Origin: Sedimentisphaerales bacterium
GTDB taxonomy: Bacteria > Planctomycetota > Phycisphaerae > Sedimentisphaerales > SM23-30
Direction: 5' to 3'
NCBI GenBank assembly: GCA_028281535.1
Contig: JANQJS010000055.1
Coordinates: 1 to 64,000, forward strand
Length of the DNA stretch: 64,000 bases
In this document: positions 34,186 through 44,040 of the stretch, piece after piece
Layout of the letters: every line of letters starts with the position of its first letter
Position numbering within the stretch: position 1 is the first letter of the stretch
Program-made: the position numbers and the translations under genes
The notes under the pieces: generated by a model
Database searches by the model: none
Told to the model about the DNA's origin: nothing
The model's input: the letters and a program-made list of their open reading frames with translations, nothing else

Positions 34186-35715
34186 ATGCATGAACGTTTA
34201 TTAAAAATCATCAAAGAGTTAGAAACACCTCGCGTTTTACTGGTGGGTGATTTTATGTTGGATCGCTATCTTTATGGCTATACCGATCGTATTTCACCTG
34301 AAGCACCTGTGATGGTACTCAATGTTTCTGAGCGTCAACAGCGACCTGGTGGTGCGGGTTCTGTTGCGATGGACTTAAGTGTCCTTGGAGCTCAAGTCTC
34401 CTGTTTAGGGGTTGTTGGCGAAGATGATGCAGGGGGAGAATTGCTAACCACTTTGTCAGATATTGGTGGTGTCGATATTGATGGGCTTATTACCGTCACT
34501 GATCGCAGTACAACATGCAAAGAACGTATCATTGGTTTGGCTCAGCATCGTCATCAGCAGCAACTCATGCGAATTGATGAAGAGAGCACACATGAATTAT
34601 CACCTGGTGATCAGAAACGTTTGAAGAAACGTATGGAAGAGATGCTGGATGATTGCGATGTGGTTTGTATAGAAGATTATAACAAAGGTGTACTGAAAGG
34701 TGGCTTTTGTAAAGAGGTCATCCAGCTAGCAAAATTGAAAGGCAAAAAAGTGATTGTCGATCCCGCTGCGGTGGATGATTATAGCCGTTATGAAGGTGCC
34801 TGGCTGGTGAAACCTAATCGTCGTGAGTTATCGTTGGCAACTGGTATTGCAATGGGCGATCAAGAAGGTTGGCAGAAAGCTTGCCAGCAAATCGCCGTTT
34901 CTTGCAAGATTGATAATGTGGTTGTGACCTTGGATAAGCAAGGAGCTTTTCTTTACGAAAGTTCGGGTGATCATCACCTTGTCCCTACACGTGCTCGTGA
35001 TGTTTACGATGTCACAGGTGCGGGTGATATGGTCCTCGCAACACTAGGTGTTTTTGTTGGCGGGAAAGTTTCTGGTTTTGATCCACCGACGTTACCTGAG
35101 GTTGTTTATTTAGCCAATGTTGCTGGTGGACTGGAAGTGGAACGGTATGGATGTGTGGGTATCAGCCGCGAAGAGATGATGGCAGAATTGGTGCGTGAAG
35201 GTCGCATCGAAACCGGCAAGCTTCGCAGTCTTGAGGCCTTATTGCAGGAAATTAACTGGCAGCGAAGTGATGATACCAACATTGTTTTTACCAATGGCTG
35301 TTTTGATATTTTACATTCGGGTCATATTGGTTTATTAAAATTTGCGAAAGAACAGGGCGATATTTTAATCGTAGCGATCAATAGTGATCGGTCTGTTACC
35401 GCTTTAAAAGGTCCCGGTCGTCCAATTAATAATGAACAGGAACGTGCAAATATTTTAGGTGCCCTTGAAGTGGTAGACTATGTCGTCATTTTTGATGAAG
35501 AAACGCCGCTTAAATTAATAGAGGCCATCACACCCAATACTTTGATTAAAGGTGCCGATTGGACTGGCAACGTCGTTGGTCAGGAATGGGTCGAATCGCA
35601 TGGTGGCCAGGTGGTGATGATGCCATTGGCTAAAGGTAAGAGTACCACAAATATTATTGAACGTGTGATAGAAAAGAGTCACAAGGAAAACGTCAAGTCA
35701 ACAGATCTGTCATGA
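34186..35715 (+). CDS. hldE: Bifunctional heptose 7-phosphate kinase / heptose 1-phosphate adenylyltransferase
   Basis: Makes ADP-heptose for the LPS core, 509 residues. The N-terminal PfkB/ribokinase-type kinase (about 1-320; RPGGAGSVAMDL, DVTGAGDMVLATLG with the catalytic Asp) is joined to a C-terminal nucleotidyltransferase (about 350-490; TNGCFDILHSGH with HSGH, and a KGKSTTNII end). ATG 34186 is used because AGGA lies 9 nt before it; the in-frame GTG at 34153 would overlap the previous gene. It overlaps the next gene by 4 bp (ATGA). Confidence 0.95.
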   Translation: MHERLLKIIKELETPRVLLVGDFMLDRYLYGYTDRISPEAPVMVLNVSERQQRPGGAGSVAMDLSVLGAQVSCLGVVGEDDAGGELLTTLSDIGGVDIDGLITVTDRSTTCKERIIGLAQHRHQQQLMRIDEESTHELSPGDQKRLKKRMEEMLDDCDVVCIEDYNKGVLKGGFCKEVIQLAKLKGKKVIVDPAAVDDYSRYEGAWLVKPNRRELSLATGIAMGDQEGWQKACQQIAVSCKIDNVVVTLDKQGAFLYESSGDHHLVPTRARDVYDVTGAGDMVLATLGVFVGGKVSGFDPPTLPEVVYLANVAGGLEVERYGCVGISREEMMAELVREGRIETGKLRSLEALLQEINWQRSDDTNIVFTNGCFDILHSGHIGLLKFAKEQGDILIVAINSDRSVTALKGPGRPINNEQERANILGALEVVDYVVIFDEETPLKLIEAITPNTLIKGADWTGNVVGQEWVESHGGQVVMMPLAKGKSTTNIIERVIEKSHKENVKSTDLS

Positions 35716-36776
35716 GTAAACCAGCTGTATTTTTAGATCGCGATGGAACGCTGATTGAGCATTATGAGTACCTGACTGATCCGTCAGATGTTCAGATGAT
35801 GCCCAGTGTTGCGCCTGCGATGAAATTATTACGCGATCGAGGATTTTTACTCGTCATGATTTCGAATCAATCCGCTGTGGCTCGTGGCATCATAACAGAA
35901 AAAAAACTCATTGAAATTCATGATACACTCAAAGTTCAGATGTCTGAACAGAATGTCTATTTGGATAAAATGTATTACTGTCCTTATCATCCTGAAGCGG
36001 CTGTCGAAAAATATCGTAAGGATAGCGAACTGCGTAAACCCAAGCCAGGGATGCTTCACTTGGCGGCCCAGGAATTGGATATCGATTTGTCACGTAGTTG
36101 GATGGTGGGAGATGATGATCGCGATGTATTAGCGGGTAAAGCTGCGAAGTGTCGTACGATTTTATTAGAGTCCTATGGCTCTGTTGGTGTGCAGCGCGGA
36201 AGTAGTGAACCTGATTTTAAAGCAGTCAATTTACAGGAGGCAGCGAATTTGATTGTTCGTTATACCACGTCTCGGCGAATTCCTCCTGCAGAACAGGAAG
36301 AAACATCCGAGGAGATTACGACACAATCTAATCATCAAGGGGCAGGGCCAATGGGTAATCATGAAAATACAGAACATACACTGTCGACGCATCGACAAGA
36401 ATTAGACACAGAGTCTTATGAAAATGAATCGTTGGTTGTGAATCGAGATGCTTCAGGAATAGATGAGGCTGAGGTCGATGAACCTATCGAGCTAAGGGAC
36501 CCAGAGCTTCAAGAAGAACTGTTAAATGAACGTCAGTTGCTTCAACAGATTTTACGAGAATTGAAAAGTGCCAATCGCGAGAGCAACTATTCAGATTTTT
36601 CCATTGCGAACTTGTTTGCAGGAATCATCCAGATCGTTGTCGTCTTTTTTATGGTACTGGCATTCATGTTTGGTAATGGTGCTGAGCCAAAGCCGGAATC
36701 TGTTCAAACCTGTTTGTTGTGGGCTGGTGTGTTTCAGCTATTAACCATGACGTTGCTATTAATTCATAAACAGTAG
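35712..36776 (+). CDS. GmhB-like D,D-heptose 1,7-bisphosphate phosphatase fused to a membrane tail
   Basis: A HAD phosphatase of the HisB/GmhB family (about residues 1-185; FLDRDGTLIEH nucleophile motif, ISNQSAVARG, GDDDRDVLAG) carrying an unusual extension of about 170 residues. The extension is acidic and Gln/Glu-rich, then ends in two membrane spans (about 300-320 and 334-350). The usual zinc site of GmhB (CPHH...CDCRKP) is altered: CPYHP remains, but the second Cys pair is replaced by DSELRKP. The operon position after hldE supports the heptose pathway. Anchoring to the membrane is inference. Confidence 0.82.
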   Translation: MSKPAVFLDRDGTLIEHYEYLTDPSDVQMMPSVAPAMKLLRDRGFLLVMISNQSAVARGIITEKKLIEIHDTLKVQMSEQNVYLDKMYYCPYHPEAAVEKYRKDSELRKPKPGMLHLAAQELDIDLSRSWMVGDDDRDVLAGKAAKCRTILLESYGSVGVQRGSSEPDFKAVNLQEAANLIVRYTTSRRIPPAEQEETSEEITTQSNHQGAGPMGNHENTEHTLSTHRQELDTESYENESLVVNRDASGIDEAEVDEPIELRDPELQEELLNERQLLQQILRELKSANRESNYSDFSIANLFAGIIQIVVVFFMVLAFMFGNGAEPKPESVQTCLLWAGVFQLLTMTLLLIHKQ

Positions 36777-36827
36777 AGCGAGTTGGGAGTTATATAAATC
36801 TATGAATGCGGGCAGGTTTAGCATTGA

Positions 36828-38798
36828 ATGAATGACATTCCCGGCAAACTTTTAGTCGTGCTGCCAAATCCTATGGGAGATGCTATTCTTTCAGGGCCTG
36901 CTCTAAAGCACCTTCGAGATCACTTGCCTGAGACGCATATCACACTTTTGGGAAATAAATCTAATCTGGAAATTCTTAAAGGTGCAGGTTTTTCAGATGA
37001 GATCATAGATTATGGTGATTACAAGCTCTCTGGCTTGAATATTATTAAGACTGCTAAATGGTTAAATGCATTTCAATTTGATGCTGTTGTATTGTTAACC
37101 AATTCTTTTCGCACTGCGATACTCGTAAAGTTAGCAAAAATCCCTCAACGTATTGGTTATAATCGTGATGGTCGCGGGTTCCTGCTAACACATGCTGTAA
37201 ATCCTATTAAGTTCGGAAAATCGTATGTGCCGATCTCTGCGTTGGATTACTACGGATTTTTAATGGATCAAACGTTAGGGTGTTATCATATTGAACATAC
37301 ATCTTTTTTCGATAAACCCAAAGCAATGTCACTGACAACATCTGATTTGGATAAGGAAAAGATAGATCAAGTTATTAAGGGGTGGGACCTATCTGAAAAT
37401 GATCGAATAATTGTTATGGTCCCTGGCGGCGCTTTTGGTCCTAGCAAGTTATGGCCCGCCGAACGTTTTTCTCAATTAGCAGATCGATTCGTTGCGGATG
37501 GAAATAAGGTGATTTTGTTATGTGCACCGAATGAACTGGAAAAAAGCATCTGCCATTCCATTATGTCAAAATCGCAATCCCCATTGTTGAACACATTAGA
37601 GGCCAATCTTAACTTGGGTGGTGTTAAAGAATTGATCCGTCGGAGTGCCTTGGTCGTGAGTAATGATACCGGGCCGTGTCATATTGCCGCGGCATTTGAT
37701 GTTCCGCTTGTGACGCTGTTTGGGCCAACGGATCCTCGCTGGACTGCGACAGGTTATTCGAAGGAAACTCGCCTTCGAGTTAATGTGGAATGCGGTCCTT
37801 GCCAAAAGCCGCAGTGTATTACGGATCATCGTTGTTTACAGAGAATTGATGTTGAAAGAGTTTATCAGGCCGCATGTGAGCGATTGCAAAATTCGGCTGG
37901 AAGTATGTCGGACGAATTGAATCCTTTTTATCAATCGTATGATGAGTCGTTTATTCCATTGCCTGATAATCAGGGGGTAATTCATAAATCATTTTACTCT
38001 TTATTAAAATCGAATGGTCTAACAACCGTAGAAGATGTTTTTAATTATCGTGAAGGAAAAGCACTGGTTAAGCCAGGGCTTGGATCGCGTGAAAGGCTTC
38101 GAGTCGATTTGTCCGAGCAAAGGGATGGAGCGGTTCTATTTTTGAAGCGTTATGGAACGCCAAAAATTTCAGCGTTATTAAAAACGCTTCTTAGACAGCG
38201 AACTCATTTAGCGACAGCAGTTTATGATTTTAAAGGTTGTCTGGACCTTGGTCAGAATCATATTTCGGCCGCCCGGCCTATCGCATTAGGGTGCGAATAT
38301 AAAGGCTTGGGTGAAAAACGTAGTTTTGTTATGATTGAGCAGCTTCCTGAGGCGCAATCATTAGAGCGATTATTGCCTGAATGGGAGAAGAATAAGCAGC
38401 ACTATGATTTGTTGCAAGATAAGAAAGTTTTAATAGAGAAAGTCGCAGATCTGGTTCGCCGATTCCATAGCCATGGTTTTTATCATCGCGATTTATATTT
38501 GGCTCATATTTTTGTGTGTAAATTATCTAGTGGTGACAATCAACTTAGTTTAATTGATCTGCAGCGGGTTTTTCAGCCGATATACTTTAAGAGACGCTGG
38601 CTTGTGAAAGATTTGGCACAGCTCTATTATTCGAGCAAAGCCCATTTCTCAAATGCAGATATGATGCGATTTTTGCATCATTATTATGGCCAGAGAAAAT
38701 TGACAAGCGATCATAAATCGATTGTGCGATCAATTTGGGCCAAAGCTCAGCGGATTCAGCGGCATGATCGTAAACGACAAAAACGATTTAACAGGTAG
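36828..38798 (+). CDS. ADP-heptose:LPS heptosyltransferase (GT9) fused to WaaP-like LPS kinase
   Basis: A 656-residue bifunctional protein. The N-terminal part (about 1-355) is a GT9 heptosyltransferase (LVVLPNPMGDAILSGPAL, VPGGAFGPSKLWPAERF, VSNDTGPCHIAAAF, LFGPTDPRWT). The C-terminal part (about 390-656) is a WaaP/RfaP-type kinase with an eukaryotic-like kinase core: VLFLKRYG, HSHGFYHRDLYLAHIFV catalytic loop, LIDLQRVFQP. This joins heptose addition and core phosphorylation, two steps that are separate genes (waaF/waaC, waaP) in Enterobacteria. ATG 36828 has AGG about 14 nt upstream. Confidence 0.92.
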   Translation: MNDIPGKLLVVLPNPMGDAILSGPALKHLRDHLPETHITLLGNKSNLEILKGAGFSDEIIDYGDYKLSGLNIIKTAKWLNAFQFDAVVLLTNSFRTAILVKLAKIPQRIGYNRDGRGFLLTHAVNPIKFGKSYVPISALDYYGFLMDQTLGCYHIEHTSFFDKPKAMSLTTSDLDKEKIDQVIKGWDLSENDRIIVMVPGGAFGPSKLWPAERFSQLADRFVADGNKVILLCAPNELEKSICHSIMSKSQSPLLNTLEANLNLGGVKELIRRSALVVSNDTGPCHIAAAFDVPLVTLFGPTDPRWTATGYSKETRLRVNVECGPCQKPQCITDHRCLQRIDVERVYQAACERLQNSAGSMSDELNPFYQSYDESFIPLPDNQGVIHKSFYSLLKSNGLTTVEDVFNYREGKALVKPGLGSRERLRVDLSEQRDGAVLFLKRYGTPKISALLKTLLRQRTHLATAVYDFKGCLDLGQNHISAARPIALGCEYKGLGEKRSFVMIEQLPEAQSLERLLPEWEKNKQHYDLLQDKKVLIEKVADLVRRFHSHGFYHRDLYLAHIFVCKLSSGDNQLSLIDLQRVFQPIYFKRRWLVKDLAQLYYSSKAHFSNADMMRFLHHYYGQRKLTSDHKSIVRSIWAKAQRIQRHDRKRQKRFNR

Positions 38799-38810
38799 AG
38801 ACAAACTGTC

Positions 38811-40025
38811 ATGAAAATTGCACTGGTTCTGGAATCATTCGATGTCGCTAAAGGTGGAGCAGAACGTTCAACCTTTGAAATGGCGCTTTGCTTGTCGCAG
38901 TTGGACATGGATGTGACCATTGTTGCTCGAAACGTGTCAGGTATTTCCAGTCGTGATTTTCCTTTTCATATTCATCCGATTCCAGTGTCTGCTCATAGCA
39001 AAAAAGGGCAATGGATGGCGTTTGAAAAAGCGTTGGAAGAGTTTTTTTCCTCCAATCGATTTGATATTATTCATAGTATGGTACCTATCAAATGTGCTGA
39101 TATTTATCAGCCGCGTGGGGGTAGTATTTTACATAGTCAGCAACGTCATTGGGCCTCTTTTGGTCAAGGGGCAAAAACCACGTTTAAAAAACTGACGAAT
39201 GGATTTAATCGTTCACGAGGACAACGCCTTCTTAATGAACGAGCCATTTGTGATTTACCAGATAAGCCAATTCTGGTAGCATTGAGTAACTATGTCCTCA
39301 ATCAATTTAAAACGTTGTATGGTGTTCCTGAAAAACGCCTTCACTTAGTATGTAATGGTGTTCATATTAATCGATTGAAAAATGATCAGGCTGTTGCTGA
39401 AGGTGAAAAACTGAAAAAACTTTATGATCCACAGGGTAATACATCTCTATTATTATTTGCCGCAGAAAATTTGAGGTTAAAAGGTTTAGATTATTTGATT
39501 GAAGCTGCTCGGATTGTTCGTGATCAGTTAAAAGGTACCGATAAAGAATTTCGGTTATTTGTCATGACGGGCAGTGATTGGAGCAGTTATTGGAAAAAAT
39601 CCAATGGATATCAACTGAATGAAAATATCCTTTTTATGGGATCGTCTGATCAAATGCCCGCTATGTTGAATATGTGTGATGCCGTTGTTCTTCCCACATT
39701 TAATGATGCGTGTTCTCGTGTTGTCCTCGAGGGGCTAGCGGTCAACAAGCCTGCTATAACAACTCAATATAATGGGGCAGTTGATTTTCTTGAAGATGGT
39801 GAATATGGTCAGGTGATTGATGAACCAACAAATGTTGACGCGTTATCAAAAGCGATACTTAAATATTGTGAAAAAGCGACAACGCAATTGATAAGTCAGC
39901 GTATTGAAGAAGATCATTTATTTGATCAGGTGTCGATGTTCAGACATGCTAAAGAGTTAATCCAGTTATATGGCAAACTGACTTTTGACGCCGAAGAAAA
40001 AACCGGCCAAAAAATCCCTATCTAG
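38811..40025 (+). CDS. Glycosyltransferase family 4 (WaaG-like)
   Basis: A 404-residue GT-B enzyme, the last gene of the LPS operon, 12 bp after the fusion gene. N-terminal KGGAERSTFEMALCL and the C-terminal Rossmann domain (from about residue 200) with AAENLRLKGLDYLIEA, FMGSSDQMPAMLNMCDAVVLPTFNDACSRVVLEGLA are typical of GT4 core transferases such as WaaG. It likely adds the first outer-core hexose. It ends one base before the convergent PDZ gene. Confidence 0.9.
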   Translation: MKIALVLESFDVAKGGAERSTFEMALCLSQLDMDVTIVARNVSGISSRDFPFHIHPIPVSAHSKKGQWMAFEKALEEFFSSNRFDIIHSMVPIKCADIYQPRGGSILHSQQRHWASFGQGAKTTFKKLTNGFNRSRGQRLLNERAICDLPDKPILVALSNYVLNQFKTLYGVPEKRLHLVCNGVHINRLKNDQAVAEGEKLKKLYDPQGNTSLLLFAAENLRLKGLDYLIEAARIVRDQLKGTDKEFRLFVMTGSDWSSYWKKSNGYQLNENILFMGSSDQMPAMLNMCDAVVLPTFNDACSRVVLEGLAVNKPAITTQYNGAVDFLEDGEYGQVIDEPTNVDALSKAILKYCEKATTQLISQRIEEDHLFDQVSMFRHAKELIQLYGKLTFDAEEKTGQKIPI

Positions 40026-40026
40026 T

Positions 40027-41109
40027 TTATTTTTGTTGTGATGATATTTCTTTAATTTGTTTTTGAAGTTGTTTGAGCATCATTTGTTGTTGTTTTTCCA
40101 TTTCCTGTAGACGTTGTTCCAGTTGTTGCAACCTGTTATTTGGTTGATTTGATTTTTTACGTTGTTCTGGGGGCGATTGGGGTGTTTTAAAGAATTGTTC
40201 ATTAAAACGATTGAAGTCCTTGTCAAATAAACCTAGGTCTTTTGGGATCATGTTTTGAAATGCGTCTCTACCATTAAAGGGATGATTAAATCCTTTGAAA
40301 AGGTCTGCTTGTGAACTCCATGGTGAGTAAGGTTTTGTTTGGGCTTGTTGCTGAAGCGATTTAATATAGAGGTTTACTTTTTCTTGATATTCTTCTGGTA
40401 GCTTATCCAAATCTTGGATAGTTGTCTCAAATGTTTTGTTCTCTGAGTTGACTGTTATTTTTGTTTTCGGCTCATTTGGATTGCCTTCAATGGTCAATTC
40501 AAATTTCGTTGTTCCATCGTCAAACATATATTCGTGATATTGTTCTGAGTTGAAAAATTGTTGAATATATTTATCCATATGTGGCACGTTTTGTGGAGGT
40601 ATCTTTTGCCATTGATTATTGTCAGGATCTAGTCGAAATGCGCGTCCTGGTCGAAAAGAATTTTGTGAAGATGGGTATTTCCACTGTGTTTGTGGGTTGT
40701 AGGATGCGAGCGTGAGGGTAACTTCTTTTTGCTCACCTTTTTTAATGATTGTCAAGTTAACGACATCGCCAATTTTTGAACTTCGGATTAAGTCCACAAA
40801 TTGTTCGTAACTGATAATCGTGATCCCTTGAAAAGCAATAATGATATCATCTTTCTCGAGGAGGGCTTTTTCTGCCGGGCTATTTTTTTGAATATTATCA
40901 ATTAATAGGCCTGCATCGGGTTCTAGTTTTAGGTGTTTTGCTAATAATTGGGGTAGTGGATTGGGGTCAATTCGCACACCAACAAAAGGTCGCAATGCGA
41001 TTTTTTCTATTTCTTGATTGTTAGCTTGATTATTCGATAGAACGGTTTGAGCGTTAATGGCTAATAATCCAAATAATAAAAGGAGCTTGTGGAAATGGGT
41101 AGTTTTCAT
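40027..41109 (-). CDS. Exported PDZ-domain protein
   Basis: A 360-residue envelope protein. The chosen start ATG (41109) has AAGGA 9 nt upstream and gives a clean signal peptide (MKTTHFHKLLLLFGLL...VLS); the upstream in-frame ATG at 41127 would overlap the anti-sigma stop. A PDZ domain (about 50-125; GVRIDPNPLPQLL, AGLLIDNIQKNSPAEKALLEKDDIII) precedes a low-complexity region and a Gln-rich coiled coil at the end (about 320-360). No protease domain is present. It is third in the sigma/anti-sigma operon and may signal envelope stress to it. Confidence 0.78.
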   Translation of the reverse strand: MKTTHFHKLLLLFGLLAINAQTVLSNNQANNQEIEKIALRPFVGVRIDPNPLPQLLAKHLKLEPDAGLLIDNIQKNSPAEKALLEKDDIIIAFQGITIISYEQFVDLIRSSKIGDVVNLTIIKKGEQKEVTLTLASYNPQTQWKYPSSQNSFRPGRAFRLDPDNNQWQKIPPQNVPHMDKYIQQFFNSEQYHEYMFDDGTTKFELTIEGNPNEPKTKITVNSENKTFETTIQDLDKLPEEYQEKVNLYIKSLQQQAQTKPYSPWSSQADLFKGFNHPFNGRDAFQNMIPKDLGLFDKDFNRFNEQFFKTPQSPPEQRKKSNQPNNRLQQLEQRLQEMEKQQQMMLKQLQKQIKEISSQQK

Positions 41110-41126
41110 GGCTCTTTTTCCTTTCA

Positions 41127-41720
41127 TTAAATACCATCTTGGTAAGAAGCTGTCGTGATATCGCTTGGTTGATTGCGATGAGTTTCATAAATATATTGTG
41201 TGCCCGAAGGCGTTGTAACAATGTACCAATCAATATATGGGCTGGTACGTTCTTTAGGTGTTAAGCGGGGTGGTAATGTTTTATCAACAATAACATTATT
41301 TTTTTGAGCAAAATTTATTGGTTGTTGTGATTGTTTCATCTGGGCATGTGTGGTTCCCACAGGTAGTTTTTTGATAGGTTTGGTTTGTATCATTTGAAAG
41401 ATACCCAACGCGATCAAAAAGCAGGCTGCGGCAGAAATAATCGTTTGTTGCCAGGCAGGAAAACGCAGCGTTGATGGATCCTGAGAATCATGATGTTCAC
41501 GCCAAGCATTGTCAAAGTGTTCGCGTGGAAAAGGGCTATCGCTATCGAGTGCATTTTGCAGTTCGTAGCTCGCTTGATCTTTAAGGGTTTGTAATTCCTG
41601 AAAAAGCTGTTTGGCCTCTGGATTGTTTTTGAGTTCAACATCCAGTAGACGTTGTTCGGCAGGTGTGATTTCACTGTCGATAGATTTTCCAATTAAAATT
41701 TCAAGCATTTCTTCGTTCAT
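41127..41720 (-). CDS. Single-span anti-sigma factor-like protein
   Basis: A 197-residue protein with a cytoplasmic N-terminal helical region (MNEEMLEILIGKSIDSEITPAEQ, typical of anti-sigma domains), one membrane span (about 93-110, IISAAACFLIALGIF) and a periplasmic tail. No zinc-binding HxxxCxxC motif is present, so it is not a ZAS type. It overlaps the ECF sigma gene by 4 bp, which strongly supports an anti-sigma role. Confidence 0.72.
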   Translation of the reverse strand: MNEEMLEILIGKSIDSEITPAEQRLLDVELKNNPEAKQLFQELQTLKDQASYELQNALDSDSPFPREHFDNAWREHHDSQDPSTLRFPAWQQTIISAAACFLIALGIFQMIQTKPIKKLPVGTTHAQMKQSQQPINFAQKNNVIVDKTLPPRLTPKERTSPYIDWYIVTTPSGTQYIYETHRNQPSDITTASYQDGI

Positions 41721-42301
41721 GTTCTTGGCACCTTCGTATTTGTTTTGCCAGCTAATCGGTTTTGAATCATTTTACGAGCTCGCACCAATCGAATTTGTAC
41801 CGTTGTAATAGTAATTTCCAATACATCGGCGATTTGGGCATAGCTCATATCATTTATATGTTTGAGGATAAATACCTCACGATATTTTTCTGGGAGCTCT
41901 TTGACGGCATCCAGAATCTCATGTTTTTTTTCTTTTCGTTCCAGTTGATCCAATGCTTTTTCGACATTGTCATCTTTTTTCTCTGCTGCCAAGAGTTCAT
42001 CCAATTGCATGGGGGCTCGGCTGAGTTTTTGGCGATAATCCAGAGCCGTGTTCCGAGCGACTGTTCCCAGCCAAGGTTTGAATCTCTCAGGCTCTCTCAA
42101 TTGCGAAATTTTCTGAATGACCACTACGCAGATATTTTGCAGGCAGTCATTGGTTGCGTCAGCGTCTTTTAACACATTGTAGACCAAGCCCTTAAGCCAG
42201 GGCCAGTTGGAATCTAACAACTTGGCCAGTGCGTCTTTACTGCCGTCTCGTGCCTGGCAAGCCAGGGCGGACTCATTTAATTGTTGTTGTGAGCTGCTCA
42301 T
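41717..42301 (-). CDS. ECF-type RNA polymerase sigma factor
   Basis: A 194-residue extracytoplasmic-function sigma factor. Region 2 is at about residues 25-95 (LVYNVLKDADATNDCLQNI, LGTVARNTALDYRQ) and region 4 at about 125-180 (VKELPEKYREVFILKHINDMSYAQIADVLEITITTVQIRLVRARK). The region 4 sequence is of the plain sigma-24-like class. It starts the minus-strand operon sigma-antisigma-PDZ. No ECF promoter could be named upstream. Confidence 0.9.
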   Translation of the reverse strand: MSSSQQQLNESALACQARDGSKDALAKLLDSNWPWLKGLVYNVLKDADATNDCLQNICVVVIQKISQLREPERFKPWLGTVARNTALDYRQKLSRAPMQLDELLAAEKKDDNVEKALDQLERKEKKHEILDAVKELPEKYREVFILKHINDMSYAQIADVLEITITTVQIRLVRARKMIQNRLAGKTNTKVPRT

Positions 42302-42488
42302 TGTTTTATCTATAATTATTGACCGCTTGAAAACTCGGTTTCATACACGAATTATCGCTCAAAAAACGCAATTTTTGCAGCAAAAATGATGGAATTTTGT
42401 CATTTTACTGCCATAATGGTCTACGTAAAGGATATCTGGGCTGTTCGCCGTCTGTCAGCCGCTTCACCTAGCAAGGATGTAGATCACC

Positions 42489-43280
42489 ATGAAAACTTAT
42501 CTGGACCTATTATATCACATACTTCACAATGGCACTGAGAAATCCGACCGTACGGGCACAGGGACATTGAGCACGTTTGGTTATCAGATGCGGTTTGATT
42601 TGAACCAGGGGTTTCCGGTTCTAACGACCAAGAAGTTGCATTTGCGTTCGATCATCCATGAGCTTTTATGGTTTCTCAAGGGTGATACTAATATTCAATA
42701 TCTCAAGGAAAATAATGTGACCATTTGGGATGAGTGGGCTGATGAGAATGGGGATTTGGGACCGGTCTATGGCTCGCAATGGCGCAAATGGACCAATGGC
42801 GAAAAGGTTATTGATCAAATCAGTAATGTTGTCGAAATGATCAAAACCAATCCTGACTCGAGGCGTTTAATTGTGAGTGCCTGGAAAGTGGATGAGATTG
42901 ATCAGATGGCGTTGCCGCCTTGTCATTGTCTTTTTCAATTTTATGTTGCCAATGGCAAATTGTCTTGTCAGTTGTATCAACGTAGCTGCGATGTCTTTTT
43001 GGGGGTACCATTTAATATTGCCAGTTATTCGCTCTTGACGTTAATGATCGCTCAGGTGACAGGTTTGGAGCCTGGGGAGTTTGTTCATACGCTCGGAGAT
43101 GCTCATTTGTATTTGAACCACTTGGATCAGACGCGTGAACAGTTGCAACGAGAACCGCGTGAATTGCCCGTCATGCGAATCAATCCAGAGGTGAAAGATA
43201 TCTTCGATTTTAAATTTGAAGATTTTACACTGGAAAATTATGATCCACATCCAACCATCAAAGCGCCGATTGCCGTATGA
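42489..43280 (+). CDS. thyA: Thymidylate synthase
   Basis: Makes dTMP from dUMP using methylene-tetrahydrofolate; 263 residues, the usual bacterial size. Visible: [27 protein letters not shown], the active-site [12 protein letters not shown] (catalytic Cys), [20 protein letters not shown], and the C-terminal PIAV. It overlaps folA by 4 bp (ATGA), so dTMP synthesis and dihydrofolate recycling are coupled. AAGGATG precedes the ATG. Confidence 0.98.
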   Translation: MKTYLDLLYHILHNGTEKSDRTGTGTLSTFGYQMRFDLNQGFPVLTTKKLHLRSIIHELLWFLKGDTNIQYLKENNVTIWDEWADENGDLGPVYGSQWRKWTNGEKVIDQISNVVEMIKTNPDSRRLIVSAWKVDEIDQMALPPCHCLFQFYVANGKLSCQLYQRSCDVFLGVPFNIASYSLLTLMIAQVTGLEPGEFVHTLGDAHLYLNHLDQTREQLQREPRELPVMRINPEVKDIFDFKFEDFTLENYDPHPTIKAPIAV

Positions 43281-43750
43281 AGATTTCCTTAATTTGGGCC
43301 ATGGCAAACGATCGAGCCATTGGTAAAGATAATCAATTGCTTTGGCATTTGCCTGACGATCTGCAGCGGTTTAAGACGATTACTATGGGGCATCCGATTA
43401 TCATGGGGCGAAAAACCTTTGAGTCGATTGGCAGGGTTTTGCCTGGGCGGCAAAATATCATTCTTACAAGTCAGAAAGAATTTCACGTAGATGGGGCAGA
43501 TATTTGCAGTTCGCCTGAAGATGCGTTGTCGATTTGTGCAGATGCATCAGATGTTTTTGTGATTGGGGGGCAGGCCGTTTATCAATATTTCTTACCTAAA
43601 GCCGATCGATTGTATATGACCATTGTTGACGGTGTTTACGAGGCAGATGCCTATTTTCCAGATTTTGATTTATCCGTTTTTGCGGAGATTGAGCGTGAAG
43701 AAATAGTAGGTCCGCCTTCGCATGTGCATACTATTTATGATCGAAAATAG
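43277..43750 (+). CDS. folA: Dihydrofolate reductase
   Basis: Reduces dihydrofolate with NADPH, 157 residues. [53 protein letters not shown] and VIGGQAVYQ are standard DHFR motifs, with Asp27-type carboxylate in LPDDL. Directly coupled to thyA. Confidence 0.97.
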   Translation: MKISLIWAMANDRAIGKDNQLLWHLPDDLQRFKTITMGHPIIMGRKTFESIGRVLPGRQNIILTSQKEFHVDGADICSSPEDALSICADASDVFVIGGQAVYQYFLPKADRLYMTIVDGVYEADAYFPDFDLSVFAEIEREEIVGPPSHVHTIYDRK

Positions 43751-44040
43751 TGTATTTATTGGACGCAGGTAAATTCTTTATCGGAAATTGAGGGGATGCA
43801 TTGATTTTATGTCATCCTAAAGTACTTAATTATACCTTTAAATAGCTATATCGAAAGCACACAGTGATTAATCGTTATTTATTCAATTGTTTTTCCAGTT
43901 CTTATTAAATTTATCTTATTAATTCGACGACCTTTATAGTGGGAATAAATAGCGGCAAGTGGGGCGCGATTTTCATGTAGAACCTGTCAGGTTATATATT
44001 CAGATAGAAAGTAAGTGGTACATTTTTAGGAGTTTACTAA

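Noticed and set aside
40027-41109. PDZ protein as a DegP/HtrA protease
   Set aside because: No trypsin-like domain with a GNSGG motif exists; only one PDZ domain and a coiled coil are seen.
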